Source: Helicobacter suis HS1 (GTDB lineage Bacteria; Campylobacterota; Campylobacteria; Campylobacterales; Helicobacteraceae). Taken from it: a stretch of DNA of 43,198 bases. Shown here piece after piece: positions 1-9,379 of this stretch. A program made the position numbers and the translations under genes. The notes below the pieces were generated by a model. That model saw nothing but the letters and a program-made list of their open reading frames with translations, had not been told where the DNA came from and ran no database searches. How positions within the stretch are numbered: position 1 is the first letter of the stretch; each line of letters begins with the position of its first letter. The DNA lies in the NCBI RefSeq assembly GCF_026000295.1, contig NZ_AP026771.1, positions 1-43,198 on the forward strand, written 5' to 3'.

Positions 1-54
1 AATTCCCCGCTCCCACACTAGGCTCAAAGATTTCTTTGGTGTTGCCATCCTTGT
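1..54. repeat. Displaced copy of 211-264 (offset 210)
   Basis: 54 identical bases encode NTKEIFEPSVGAG of the methylase motif I twice. The copy starts exactly at base 1, so its left border cannot be seen; its offset is the only one outside the trend of the others. Confidence 0.85.
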
Positions 55-362
55 CAAAGGCATCAAAATCATGGGTGAAAGTAAATTCTTCAAACTTCTT
101 AAGCTGGATATTTTGGTTAGGATGGAGGGTTTTGGCAATCCTCACACCCACACTATCTATTTCTGTAGCACTGAAGTGGTAGTGAGCATTAGCTGGGGCA
201 TAGCTTAAAAAATTCCCCGCTCCCACACTAGGCTCAAAGATTTCTTTGGTGTTGCCATCCTTGTTAAACCCAAAATGCTCCAAAGCCTCATAAATGGCAT
301 CTACTATCATCTTAGGGGTGTAATAGGCATCTAGCACGGATGCGCGGGCTTGGATGTATTGC

Positions 363-424
363 TGCACCAATGCCTCTAGACTCATATTGGAGTGTGCCAT
401 CAACTCCTTGTCCCTCTGCAGGCA
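363..424. repeat. Displaced copy of 694-755 (offset 331)
   Basis: 62 identical bases. Deleting this copy rejoins GWGSMS with KQYIQARASVLD in frame, so the copy at 363 is the extra one and 694-755 is the source. Confidence 0.9.
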
Positions 425-663
425 TTGCTCATAGAACCCCACCCACTATAAGCGCTTAGAATTTTTTGTTCCTCATGGGTGATTTCTTTTCTGCCCTCTA
501 TTCTGAGTCGGTTTAAAAGCTTAAGAGCTGCCACATTGGCTTCATAGCGCTTTTTAGGAGTGCTGGGGGCATGCTCCTCTTGGGTCTTAAAATCGCGCCG
601 ATGATTGCCTACTGCTTGTGTGCTTGCCTCTTGTGCGTCCTGTGCATGGGCACGCTCAACTCC

Positions 664-2670
664 TCACCCTATTTCAGAGGCATTTAGTTCTGGTGCACCA
701 ATGCCTCTAGACTCATATTGGAGTGTGCCATCAACTCCTTGTCCCTCTGCAGGCACTCCCAGTAATTCCTCCCTGTGCAGCAGGGGTCTATGATCAAATA
801 GTGATAGGGATTGATTCTTGCTTCTTGGAGAATTTCCATATCTGTTATCCCCTCTGCGCGCTGAATCTGTGCCTGTGTGCGATCCAAGATCGCTAACTCC
901 ATCTGTGTTTGGTCGCGCACTATGTAGAACAGAATGTCTAGGTGCAGATGATAGATCATGTGAGGAAACCAGCTCCTCCAGCGATCCAGTAGCAAAAACT
1001 CGTAACCCTCCATTTTCTCGTGGTTGTATAGCCACATCAGTTGCTCCCAACGCTCTGGATTTGCCTTCTCTATTTTCTCCCTCAATGTCTCCAACTCCAG
1101 TGGATGGATGGGCATGCGCTCTAGGGGATAAATCCCCTTCTGGATTGCCTCCTGATAAAGCAGAAGATCCGCGCGCTCCCTCTCTTCTTTCTGCCTCTGC
1201 TCCTCTTTGTGCTCCATCACCCTCTCTAAGCCTATCTGAATGCTCAGTTTCAGATGATGCCAATCGTAATGTTGTGCTAGCTCTTATTGGGGTAGTATCC
1301 TCTGTAGCGGTTGCAGTATTATCTTGTTTTATATTATCTTGTGTAGTTTCTCCCACTTCTCCCACAATTTCTTCATCTCCAACCATGGGTCGTCCTTGTC
1401 TATCCCCATACTGCTTTGTATCGCCTGCATAAACTCCTCTATGCTCGCTTCTTTCATGGTCTTCTCCTAGTGATGTAGATTCTATAGACCCTGAGCTTAT
1501 AACACGCTCATTGGGTGCTGGTGCTGAAGTTTTGGGCTTGGACTCTTGGTGAGTCGTGTATTCCCTCTGCTTTGCAGTTGCAGGTTTGTGTTCTAGGGGT
1601 TCATTAGGAGGTATTGGGGTAGTATCCTCTGTAGCGGTTGCAGTATTATCTTGTTTTATATTATCTTGTGTAGTATTGTGTGTTGCAGTGTTGTCTATTG
1701 TTGTATTCTCTTGTATGGTATTATCTTGTATTTTATTTTCAAGTGTGCTGTTGTCTGTGCCATCTGGCTGCTTTGCATTGATTACTTGCTCTGGTGTCTG
1801 CATAAAATTAACATGTTCATCAGGAAGGGTTGGGGTGGAGGGTTCTTGTGGTGCTTGGATAGTAGCTGTGCGTTCTTGTTGTGTGGGAGGGGCAAATTGT
1901 GCCACTAGCTGATTTAACTGATCTAAAATTGCTGTATTTTGAGCCTTGAGCATCTCTAATTCTTTGGTGTGCTCTTTTAAATCAGCCTCACGCTCTGCTT
2001 GTAATCTCTGCACCTCTGCTTTTAAAATATCCACTTGAGTTTGTAGATCACTTACTTCAGACATGCGTTCTGTGTTCTCTTGCTCTATTGCAGGGAATCT
2101 AGCCTGCATGTATTCTTGTAGCTGTGTGTAGTGCTCAGAACTAAGCTCATTTTGTAAATCAGAAAGGCGCACCTGCGCGCTGTGTTCTTGTCTGTGCAAA
2201 CTTTGAGGATTAGGCTCTTTAAAAAGGCTGGTGTCTAAGGTAGAAAACACTTCCACATTATAGAGGTCTGTTGTGTTGAAAATAGGCTCTACTAGGACAT
2301 TGCCCTCTTTATCTTTTCTCTGTAGATATGAAATACTAACCTTTTCTATGCTCCCTTGTGGGTTTTGTTTGTTTCTGGTGTTTGCCTTGATGTAGGCAAG
2401 CTCTTTGGGGTCTGCACCTAATAGCCTTGCTCTATTTAAAGAAATCCACTGGTTTTTGTTATACCCACACTCTAACATCTTAGCATCTAGAGCTAAAGCG
2501 TGCAAGTCCGTATAAAAATTGCCCGTGCTAGGGTTATAGGCTTTCTCTAAACTCTGTGCCTGATCTAAGCGGATGTGCTGGCTTTTTAAGTGTGCTACTA
2601 ATTCTTGAGCCTTGAAGTGTGTGAATGCGCTCTTGCGTTCTTGTGAAGACATAGTGTGCCAATCTGACAT
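664..2670 (-). CDS. Giant conjugative methylase/helicase, N-terminal part (ArdC-like domain)
   Basis: This is the first third of a protein of roughly 2,740 residues that continues through 1-663 and, if the molecule is circular, through 43198-37405. The start MSDWHTM at 2670 is preferred over an upstream in-frame ATG because AAGGAG lies 5 bases before it. Residues about 55-160 (ECGYNKNQW, then LYNVEVF) resemble the ArdC N-terminal ssDNA-binding domain that begins many plasmid methylase/helicases. A coiled coil follows (EVQRLQAEREADLKEHTKELE), then a low-complexity N-T-rich linker (IQDNTIQENTTIDN) and a Gly/Ser/Arg-rich tail. A TGA at 664-666 interrupts the frame, but the same frame stays open beyond it into recognisable methylase sequence, so this is a nonsense or sequencing error rather than a natural end. 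The family is that of the large OrfQ-type protein of Helicobacter tfs elements; its role in transfer is not established from sequence. Confidence 0.7.
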   Translation of the reverse strand: MSDWHTMSSQERKSAFTHFKAQELVAHLKSQHIRLDQAQSLEKAYNPSTGNFYTDLHALALDAKMLECGYNKNQWISLNRARLLGADPKELAYIKANTRNKQNPQGSIEKVSISYLQRKDKEGNVLVEPIFNTTDLYNVEVFSTLDTSLFKEPNPQSLHRQEHSAQVRLSDLQNELSSEHYTQLQEYMQARFPAIEQENTERMSEVSDLQTQVDILKAEVQRLQAEREADLKEHTKELEMLKAQNTAILDQLNQLVAQFAPPTQQERTATIQAPQEPSTPTLPDEHVNFMQTPEQVINAKQPDGTDNSTLENKIQDNTIQENTTIDNTATHNTTQDNIKQDNTATATEDTTPIPPNEPLEHKPATAKQREYTTHQESKPKTSAPAPNERVISSGSIESTSLGEDHERSEHRGVYAGDTKQYGDRQGRPMVGDEEIVGEVGETTQDNIKQDNTATATEDTTPIRASTTLRLASSETEHSDRLREGDGAQRGAEAERREGARGSSALSGGNPEGDLSPRAHAHPSTGVGDIEGENREGKSRALGATDVAIQPRENGGLRVFATGSLEELVSSHDLSSAPRHSVLHSARPNTDGVSDLGSHTGTDSARRGDNRYGNSPRSKNQSLSLFDHRPLLHREELLGVPAEGQGVDGTLQYESRGIGAPELNASEIG
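1285..1347. repeat. Displaced copy of 1612-1674 (offset 327)
   Basis: 63 identical bases in the methylase/helicase linker, giving TTQDNIKQDNTATATEDTTP twice. It is in frame, so a true duplication cannot be excluded from coding alone. Confidence 0.85.
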
Positions 2671-2753
2671 GCTGCTCCTTATAGTTTTTATCAGTGTATA
2701 GACATAGAAGCTAAAACGAAGCAATACACACCTTTATATGTTGATAATCAAAT

Positions 2754-2765
2754 AATGTGCGTTGT
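2754..2765. promoter_or_regulatory. Shared 12-mer upstream of transfer operon (copy 1)
   Basis: AATGTGCGTTGT lies in the 140-bp gap between the divergent methylase/helicase and primase-like genes. The same 12-mer recurs at 6254-6265 upstream of the next gene block, each time followed by a similar T-rich stretch and about 45-60 bp before a start codon. It could be part of a promoter or operator common to both; function is inferred from position only. Confidence 0.3.
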
Positions 2766-3239
2766 CTAGTTTTTTAAATATAGATAGGTTTTTGCCACTA
2801 GGAATAACTCATGGCATACGATCGTGGCACTATAATCTATAGCTGGTATCAAGAACTAAAAGAACGATCTAGACAACAAAGAATTGCAGAAGAATCCAAA
2901 AAGAGACAAATAGCACAATCAAAAATAACTACTCACAAACACATACATAGTCCCAATGAAGACATCTATTCCATTCCCTTGCACGAGATTTTGTTGTGCA
3001 ACGGCTATAGTATCAATAAGACTAAGAGCTCTGCTAATTATCCTGTTATGCAAAACAAAGATGAGAAACTCATTATTTTCAGAAGAGATGGGCACTACTT
3101 CTATTTTAACTCTAGAAGTGATGAAAGGGGTAACATTGTAACATTTTGCAGAAATAGACATATTAGCATTCAAGAGGTTTTGCATAACTACAGGACAAAA
3201 GCACAGCAACTAGAATCATCATTACACCTAGACGATACA

Positions 3240-3408
3240 ATTATGGAAAAAAGGGACTAGAAATACTCTTCCCTAACCTCTTGCTAGATGAACATAGCCC
3301 CCAAAGCCCTATCCACCAACTGACAAATATTATTATCACAGAAAACATCATCGATGCCCTAAGTTTCATGCAACTTCATAAACACTACAACCCCCATACA
3401 ACTCTTCT
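3240..3408. repeat. Displaced copy of 3562-3730 (offset 322)
   Basis: 169 identical bases in the primase-like gene. The unique parts on either side are exchanged relative to the order that gives a continuous protein (circular permutation). Confidence 0.9.
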
Positions 3409-3730
3409 CATATCAACTGCTGGGCAGTTTAGCTTAGAGAAAAACCTAAGTATTGCAAAGCTCCGATCTAATAGTCCAAGTTGGCTATTCTAAACGCCTA
3501 ATCACACCGCTTATAAAAGATTTAGAGGGCAATATAAGAGAAACACCACTAAAAAGCATCCATTATGGAAAAAAGGGACTAGAAATACTCTTCCCTAACC
3601 TCTTGCTAGATGAACATAGCCCCCAAAGCCCTATCCACCAACTGACAAATATTATTATCACAGAAAACATCATCGATGCCCTAAGTTTCATGCAACTTCA
3701 TAAACACTACAACCCCCATACAACTCTTCT

Positions 3731-3781
3731 GCGCTAAAAACAATCCTAAGGAATTATCAGTCAACTTCTCACCCACACACA
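3731..3781. repeat. Displaced copy of 4052-4102 (offset 321)
   Basis: 51 identical bases, directly abutting the previous repeat and placed before the MKDPKTPDF segment it should follow. Confidence 0.9.
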
Positions 3782-4459
3782 AAGACAATGAAAGACCCCA
3801 AAACTCCAGATTTCCAAAAATTTAAAGTAGATCAAAGAGGATTAAGGCGCGATATCGCATTCACTCTAGCCTTTGATAATGATGCGATGGGAGAAAAATA
3901 CACAACAAAAGTAAGCGCCTATCTGATGGAGAGCTTTAAAATAACGCCTACTATCCATCAAAGTTTTACAAAAGATGTTAGCGATGACTTAAAGTTGTGC
4001 CAACAAACTGGACTAAAAATTGAAAATCTGAATGTAGATACGCTTAAAAACGCGCTAAAAACAATCCTAAGGAATTATCAGTCAACTTCTCACCCACACA
4101 CAGAAAAGACTCTTGCAACTAAAATTGCAAATATTGATCAAATCTTTCCACTCAAAGAAAACTTCAAACAAAAATTTGTAGAAATCCGCAGTGGCAAGAA
4201 TATTGGAATGGAGCTATAAATGTACAAATATAAGCCCTACTGTTATCTCATCTCTATTTTATTTGCTCCATCTGTCTTTATAGCCATGCTCTATACATTG
4301 TTGAGTCTGCCAAGTCTGCACACAGCTATGCTCTTTAGCAAAAAGATCATGCTTAATCTACAGGACTTCAAATATTTCAAACCACAAATATACCTTGCAT
4401 TTGTATGCGCCTTATTACCATTTTGCTGTACAGCCTATCTTTTCTCCAAATCATTGCGC

Positions 4460-4677
4460 CCCCGGAAGCGGTAAAACAGCAGCAGTTGCTATTCCTAATC
4501 TACTGACTTTAAAAAATTCTGTGGTAGTCTTGGACATCAAAGGCGAACTTTGCGATCTTACAGCCAAATACAGACAAAAAAAATTTAAAAACAAGATTTT
4601 CGTATTCAATCCACTGGGTGATGATAACACGCTAAAATTTAACCCCTTTGATAAAAAGATTGTCTCTCAACTTGATT
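4460..4677. repeat. Displaced copy of 4782-4999 (offset 322)
   Basis: 218 bases of the virD4 P-loop region with one substitution (A4577 versus C4899) and a one-base deletion at its left edge. It is flanked by CATT on both sides of the insertion. Confidence 0.9.
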
Positions 4678-5474
4678 ACATTAAATTTCAAGCAGGGCGT
4701 GGTAGTGGGCAAATACGAAGCGCTGGGCAAATCTAAACCTGTCTACTATGATAGTCCGCTATCCACCCTTATCATTGCGCTCCCCGGAAGCGGTAAAACA
4801 GCAGCAGTTGCTATTCCTAATCTACTGACTTTAAAAAATTCTGTGGTAGTCTTGGACATCAAAGGCGAACTTTGCGATCTTACAGCCAAATACAGACACA
4901 AAAAATTTAAAAACAAGATTTTCGTATTCAATCCACTGGGTGATGATAACACGCTAAAATTTAACCCCTTTGATAAAAAGATTGTCTCTCAACTTGATTT
5001 TAATAGAAAAAGGCGACTTGTTGATGAAGTGGGCAACACCATATTTACTGAGGAGAATGACAACAAAGACCCACACTGGACACAGCAGGCTAGAAATCTC
5101 TTCATCTTTTATGCACTTTATGATTTGTGTGTCTATGGAGGCTCTAATTTTTTTGAAATCGCCTCCTGCCCTATTAAGAACTATGTTCCACTCATCCATC
5201 CTAAAAGTCGCCAGTATGCCGAACTCTTTGAAGTGAAACGGGATGAACAGGGTAATGCAATTAAGGATGCAAATGGCGCTTATATCCAAGAGTTAGATAA
5301 TAACAATGAGCCGATACAAAACTCCGAAGTTAACGCAGAGGTGTTGTGGTATAGACAGGTAGCCGAACAGGTTTACTTAGATGTAGAAGACTCTAGAAAT
5401 TACGATGGCACAGTTCACAGACTAGAGAGAGATACAGAGGGCAATATTATTATCAAGGAGGGCATGTTAGATCC

Positions 5475-5554
5475 GTAAACTTCCCTTTCTTTTAGAAATG
5501 CCCGCTCTAAGTAGAAGCTATGGAGTGGTGATTCTATTTATCACCCAAAGCAAC
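5475..5554. repeat. Displaced copy of 5794-5873 (offset 319)
   Basis: 80 identical bases inside virD4. Deleting them rejoins GMLDP with MQVFTSYQ in frame. Confidence 0.9.
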
Positions 5555-6253
5555 TATGCAAGTCTTTACCAGTTATCAAGTCAAAGAAGCCACTAGTTCT
5601 ATGAGTTTTGCCTACGAAGATTTAAGGCGCGAAAATATTAGTCTTTATATCAAAATTGCCCAAACAGATATTAATACACTCGCTCCCTTAATTAGAATTC
5701 TTCTAGAAAGCATGGCTAAAAATCTACTCCTAAGAGAAAGCCAAAAATTTGAAGAAAGGGTTTATTTTATTTTAGATGAGTTCGTACGCTTTGGTAAACT
5801 TCCCTTTCTTTTAGAAATGCCCGCTCTAAGTAGAAGCTATGGAGTGGTGATTCTATTTATCACCCAAAGCAACGCTCTAATAGAAAAATACTATGGAAAA
5901 GACGATGCAAAGATCGTCAATGGTACCGTAGCCTATAAAATAGTCTTTAAAATGGATGATCTAGAGTATGCCAAACAGCTTAGTGAAGAAATTGGCAAGA
6001 TGACTAGAAAAACACGCTCTCACTCTACAGAAAAAGGCCAACTTGTTTTTGGAGGCACGAGCTCTATAGGCAAAGAAGCATGGGATTTACTCAGCCCACA
6101 AGACATCATGAATATTGATAGCGATGAAGTCATTATCTTAGTAAGTGGACATAAAGCCAAACCACTTAAGCTCAAGGCAAATTACTACTTTAAGGACTCT
6201 GCCATGATGAAAGGTCTGAAAGATTGTACATAATTTTAACAAAGCATGGAAAA

Positions 6254-6265
6254 AATGTGCGTTGT
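6254..6265. promoter_or_regulatory. Shared 12-mer upstream of transfer operon (copy 2)
   Basis: Second copy of AATGTGCGTTGT, in the 89-bp gap between virD4 and the gene at 6323. The flanking bases are partly conserved with the first copy (TCTAGTTTTT versus TTTGGTTCTT), which supports a common regulatory element rather than chance, but no regulator can be named. Confidence 0.3.
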
Positions 6266-6322
6266 TTGGTTCTTACAAAAAAGCTAGTGTTTTGACATGA
6301 AAACTAAACTCAATAGAGGATT

Positions 6323-7402
6323 ATGATGATTGCAAAAATCCGCAAAACGCTTAAAGAATATAAAGACAACTTCCTATGGTTTTACTATATGTTTGGTGGC
6401 AATGCCAAATCTATGGAATTTCTCAGATCTTATTGCAAAGAACTAGCGCATGCAAAAAATCCTAGTGAACTAGAAAATTCTAAAACGCATTGTATACGCT
6501 TCCTAGAAGCTCTTAGAGATTTAGAGCAGGAGGAGATAAAAAACCAAGAGCGGCTTTCCCCAACCATAACAGCACCATTGATGGATATGTTTATAGAAGA
6601 GCTTCAAAGTTTGAATGTACCATCAAGTCCAAGGATCGAAGCTCAAATCTCAAACACTAATCAAGAAAATACAATACAATTCAATACGAAAATAGACAAT
6701 ACAACACAAAACAACACCATAAAACAAAATACGATACTAGATAATACAATAAAAGAAAATAATTTACAAATTTACATCACAGCGCTGATAAACTTCATTC
6801 AAAGAAAAAAGCAAGAATACGAGAGTCAAAACAAAAGGCCTTTTGGAGATGAAGACTTTAAGCATATACTCTTAGAGTATGCAAGAGATGGCATGAATGC
6901 TAAAGAAATACAGGTCCTGCTCCTATTATTACACAAAAATCCTAGTAAACTCAAAGAAGAACATAAGGAATTTCTCTCAGCTGTGTTGCTCAAGAGTCTT
7001 GAAAGCACCAAATTACTGCAAGGCGATCCAACAAGAATAGCTATTAAACTATCGTTGGGAGTTGAGAATGTAAGCCCTGAAGAGAAAACAAACCTTATTA
7101 AAGAGATTCAAAATAAAACGCTAGATAGGCGTATTTTAGGTGGCACCTATGAGCATTTAGCGCTAGAAGTGCAACAACAAAATAACATACAAAAAAATAC
7201 CACAACAGACAATATTATACAAGACAATACAATAAAATCTAATACTATAAAACAAAATACATTAATAGATAAAACAATATCAGACAATAAAGAGCAAAAA
7301 GCAGAGATTAAGAAAATAGGAACAAAAAACCCAAAAATAAAGGCTAAAACAAACAACCGCTCTAAGAAAAACCGGCAAAATCAACATGACATGGATATGT
7401 AA
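6323..7402 (+). CDS. Hypothetical transfer-operon protein with two N-T-rich linkers
   Basis: A 359-residue protein of unrecognised family. AGAGGA lies just before the ATG at 6323, and the stop is immediately followed by the ATG of the next gene (7403), so it is co-transcribed with the T4SS genes. It has no signal peptide and no clear membrane segment. Two helical blocks (residues about 1-110 and 150-285) are separated and followed by low-complexity tracts built on a 5-residue period (IQFNTKIDNTTQNNT; IIQDNTIKSNTIKQNT). The C-terminus is strongly basic (KKIGTKNPKIKAKTNN), which suggests nucleic-acid or envelope contact. The same linker type occurs in the Rep protein and the giant methylase/helicase of this plasmid. 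No function is assigned. Confidence 0.75.
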   Translation: MMIAKIRKTLKEYKDNFLWFYYMFGGNAKSMEFLRSYCKELAHAKNPSELENSKTHCIRFLEALRDLEQEEIKNQERLSPTITAPLMDMFIEELQSLNVPSSPRIEAQISNTNQENTIQFNTKIDNTTQNNTIKQNTILDNTIKENNLQIYITALINFIQRKKQEYESQNKRPFGDEDFKHILLEYARDGMNAKEIQVLLLLLHKNPSKLKEEHKEFLSAVLLKSLESTKLLQGDPTRIAIKLSLGVENVSPEEKTNLIKEIQNKTLDRRILGGTYEHLALEVQQQNNIQKNTTTDNIIQDNTIKSNTIKQNTLIDKTISDNKEQKAEIKKIGTKNPKIKAKTNNRSKKNRQNQHDMDM

Positions 7403-9379
7403 ATGGGCATACAAAAAATCTTAACAATGCTATGTCTTGTAATTTTCTCTCCTATGTCAATCTTTGCTTTAAGCATCCTGACAACAGACAATATTAATCT
7501 CAAGCAAAGAATAGGTAGTTTGCAGGGGAGAGTGGTATTTGGCGAAAAAGTCTTTCTTGTCCAAGCTATAGGTCAATACCACATAAGAGGAAAAGCCCTA
7601 GAGCTAGAGATCACTGATCTTATCAGGAATAACCAAAAACTCCACCTATCACAAAATGCAAGAACCACGCAAAATATCCCTCCTAACTTGTGGATCAGAA
7701 AGGGTTCTCTTCTCCATTTTAGCTGTGAAAATGCAGATGAAATTGCTAAAATTTTAGGTGTATCTAGTGAAGAATACAAACAATTAGAAAATTCAACAGA
7801 TTGTGCTAATGCCACTAGTAATGCTAGCACAGAAAACAATAAACCTAGCGGTGTAGGGGCTGGAATAGACAAACAGGGCGTGATTGGTGTGGATGGCTCA
7901 AGTGGCACTAGTAGCTATACAGATGGGAATGTGGGAGGATTCAATAATAATTCTTTTCAAAATAGCAGTAGTGGTAGTAGTAACGATGGTAGTAGCCTAC
8001 AAAACTTCTCCAATGGTGGCTCCCTCAACAACGGCATATACCCTCTGCCACTGCCAACTGAAAGCGGAGGAAACAACTCAAACACAGATTCAGGTATTCC
8101 CTCCAGTAGCGCTACAGATTCTACAAATCTTCCCTATTCCATGCAATATTGTAAGGTCCCTGAATTTGATGCAGCTACAAACCAATTTAAACTTTTTGTG
8201 ATAGGCAAAGACGGGACATGCCAAGAAATGAATGCCTACAGAGATGATACCAAATGCAGTTATCGTTATGATTTTGAAAAAGGTAAGGCCATTAAACAGA
8301 CGCAATTTTACTATGTGGATAAAGAGAACAAAACGCAATACATCGGCGGGTGTGTAGATCTCCATGGAGCACAATATGCTATGCAACTTTACAAAGACGA
8401 TAGCAAATGTACGCTGAGCCAAACAAGTGATAAAGGCTATGGGATGGGGCAATCTCAAAGTTTTCAAACCCAAATCGTCTTTAGAGGCATGGACAATTTA
8501 CTCCATGTTGCAATAGATTGCGCAGACTACGCTAGGGTGCAGGATAGGATTGTGCGTTATGAAAAGAATTCTAATACCAAACAAATGACGCCTATTGTGG
8601 ATCAATACTACGAAGATCCTATTACTAAAAAACAGGTCATTCTCAACCGCGGAGTAGAAAGCAAGTTATCCAGCCAATACCAAGAATATGCCTGTGGAAA
8701 GTGGGTTTATGATGATGCAAAATTACAAGCTTATAGACCTACTATGTTAAAAAGCTATGATGCCATCAACGGCGTTTATGTAGAAGTTACACCTTGTGAT
8801 TTTGAATCTGGAATCAAGAGTGGCAAAATTACCGTGCCCTATGCCAAATTACCCGCCACAGAAACTACCTTAGATACAAAAACCACCAGCCATCAATTCT
8901 TCTTGACATTAGCTAGAGAACACAGCGGTGTTTGTTATAATGTAAGACAACATAATTGTCCCATCATCGATTCTAATGCCAATCAAGCATGGGCAAGCAC
9001 CTATGTAACCACAACAACAGAGATCAAGCAGCCCTACCAAAGACCCGCACAAGATGGTGAAACCCCAACTATCTACACCATCACCACGCAGACAAACGCT
9101 ATCAAACGGAGTACGCAAGTCAGCGATGCGAGCATTGGTCTTAGTGATCTCTACATGCAGTTTGTAGAAGTACAAGAAGGATACTACAAAGATAATACCA
9201 TCAAGACTTCAGAAAAATTTTTAAAATGGCAACAGGCAAGTGTTAGACCCGGCAATGGAAGTTGTGAGCAACTTGAAATGGTAGGAGACTACATGGGTAG
9301 CAGGGTTAAAGAGTGGGTACCAAACATGTACACCAGATGTAGTAGGCATGGCCAGTATGTTTATGATAGCACATGGTAA
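7403..9379 (+). CDS. Secreted Cys-rich T4SS-associated protein
   Basis: 658 residues starting with a typical signal peptide (MGIQKILTMLCLVIFSPMSIFALS), so it is exported to the periplasm or beyond. Residues about 135-250 are a Ser/Gly/Asn-rich low-complexity linker. The C-terminal 400 residues carry about a dozen spaced cysteines (YCKVPEF, GTCQEM, TKCSYRY, GGCVDL, SKCTLS, IDCADY, YACGKW), consistent with a disulfide-bonded extracellular domain. It lies between transfer genes and its 3' end overlaps the VirB5-like gene. A pilus-tip or mating-pair-stabilising role (like TraN in other systems) is a guess from position and cysteine content; no family was recognised. Confidence 0.75.
   Translation: MGIQKILTMLCLVIFSPMSIFALSILTTDNINLKQRIGSLQGRVVFGEKVFLVQAIGQYHIRGKALELEITDLIRNNQKLHLSQNARTTQNIPPNLWIRKGSLLHFSCENADEIAKILGVSSEEYKQLENSTDCANATSNASTENNKPSGVGAGIDKQGVIGVDGSSGTSSYTDGNVGGFNNNSFQNSSSGSSNDGSSLQNFSNGGSLNNGIYPLPLPTESGGNNSNTDSGIPSSSATDSTNLPYSMQYCKVPEFDAATNQFKLFVIGKDGTCQEMNAYRDDTKCSYRYDFEKGKAIKQTQFYYVDKENKTQYIGGCVDLHGAQYAMQLYKDDSKCTLSQTSDKGYGMGQSQSFQTQIVFRGMDNLLHVAIDCADYARVQDRIVRYEKNSNTKQMTPIVDQYYEDPITKKQVILNRGVESKLSSQYQEYACGKWVYDDAKLQAYRPTMLKSYDAINGVYVEVTPCDFESGIKSGKITVPYAKLPATETTLDTKTTSHQFFLTLAREHSGVCYNVRQHNCPIIDSNANQAWASTYVTTTTEIKQPYQRPAQDGETPTIYTITTQTNAIKRSTQVSDASIGLSDLYMQFVEVQEGYYKDNTIKTSEKFLKWQQASVRPGNGSCEQLEMVGDYMGSRVKEWVPNMYTRCSRHGQYVYDSTW

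Larger units (their letters stand above)
1..663 (-). pseudogene. Giant methylase/helicase, adenine-methylase domain (interrupted)
   Basis: In the frame of the preceding ORF, after the TGA, the minus strand reads KKRYEANVAALKLLNRL, EEQKILSAYSGWG, SVLDAYYTPKMIVDAIYEAL and IFEPSVGAGNF. These are the signatures of the N-6 adenine methylase that opens the DEAD-like methylase/helicase family (KYEAN, GWG, YYTP and motif I EPSxGxGxF). A 62-bp extra copy at 363-424 shifts the frame; removing it gives a continuous GWGSMS-KQYIQARASVLD. The catalytic NPPY motif, expected about 60-100 residues after motif I, is not found: reading across base 1 into 43198 goes straight to FLGAIRLPSN, which is normally downstream of NPPY. 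Either about 200-300 bp are missing at the ends of the sequence or the methylase is inactive. Confidence 0.65.
2811..4219 (+). pseudogene. Primase-like Toprim protein, scrambled in this sequence
   Basis: Readable in four pieces (2811-3260, 3281-3493, 3453-3737, 3788-4219). The first piece resembles the N-terminal part of plasmid primase-like proteins (FRRDGHYFYFNSRSDERG). The later pieces give a Toprim_2 fold: IIITENIIDALSF, then LISTAGQFS, then LAFDNDAMGEKY with the acidic metal-binding residues. The middle is circularly permuted. The natural order appears to be SDLIVQVGYSKRL to HYNPHTTLL, then ISTAGQFSLEKNLSIAK, then TMKDPKTPDF. Instead the 169-bp segment 3240-3408 is repeated at 3562-3730 and the flanking parts are swapped, followed by a 51-bp extra copy at 3731-3781. 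The gene directly abuts virD4 (stop and ATG adjacent at 4219/4220), so it likely primes the transferred strand. Best treated as an intact gene damaged by assembly. Confidence 0.55.
4220..6233 (+). pseudogene. virD4: VirD4 coupling protein ATPase, split by two inserted copies
   Basis: Type IV coupling protein that brings the relaxase-DNA complex to the VirB channel at the inner membrane. The N-terminus (4220-4455) has two membrane segments. The Walker A is IALPGSGKTAAVAIPN (P-loop at about 4775-4825), followed by SVVVLDIKGELCDL. The C-terminal ATPase part starts near 5556 (SMSFAYEDLRRENISLYIKIAQ, VYFILDEFVRFGKLPFL, VILFITQSNALIEKYYG). Two insertions break the frame: 4456-4682, a copy of the P-loop region, and 5475-5554, a copy of 5794-5873. 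Deleting both (227 and 80 bp) gives one 568-residue frame, the usual VirD4 length, with clean joins at a shared CATT and at GATCC/TATG. The two P-loop copies differ by one base (Gln versus His) and one deleted base. Confidence 0.85.

Noticed and set aside
1-5. Sequence begins AATTC and ends in G, like an EcoRI-cut molecule
   Set aside because: Other GAATTC sites occur (near 5695, 23051, 30890, 34597), so this is not evidence of how the sequence was opened; noted only as compatible with circularity.
684-1220. 178-codon frame on the minus strand with plausible composition
   Set aside because: The overlapping frame continues into the conserved KYEAN/YYTP methylase sequence, so it is the coding one; this frame is a by-product of the Gly/Arg-rich linker.
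818-1432. 204-codon plus-strand frame
   Set aside because: Antisense to the methylase/helicase linker, with no ribosome site or recognisable domain.
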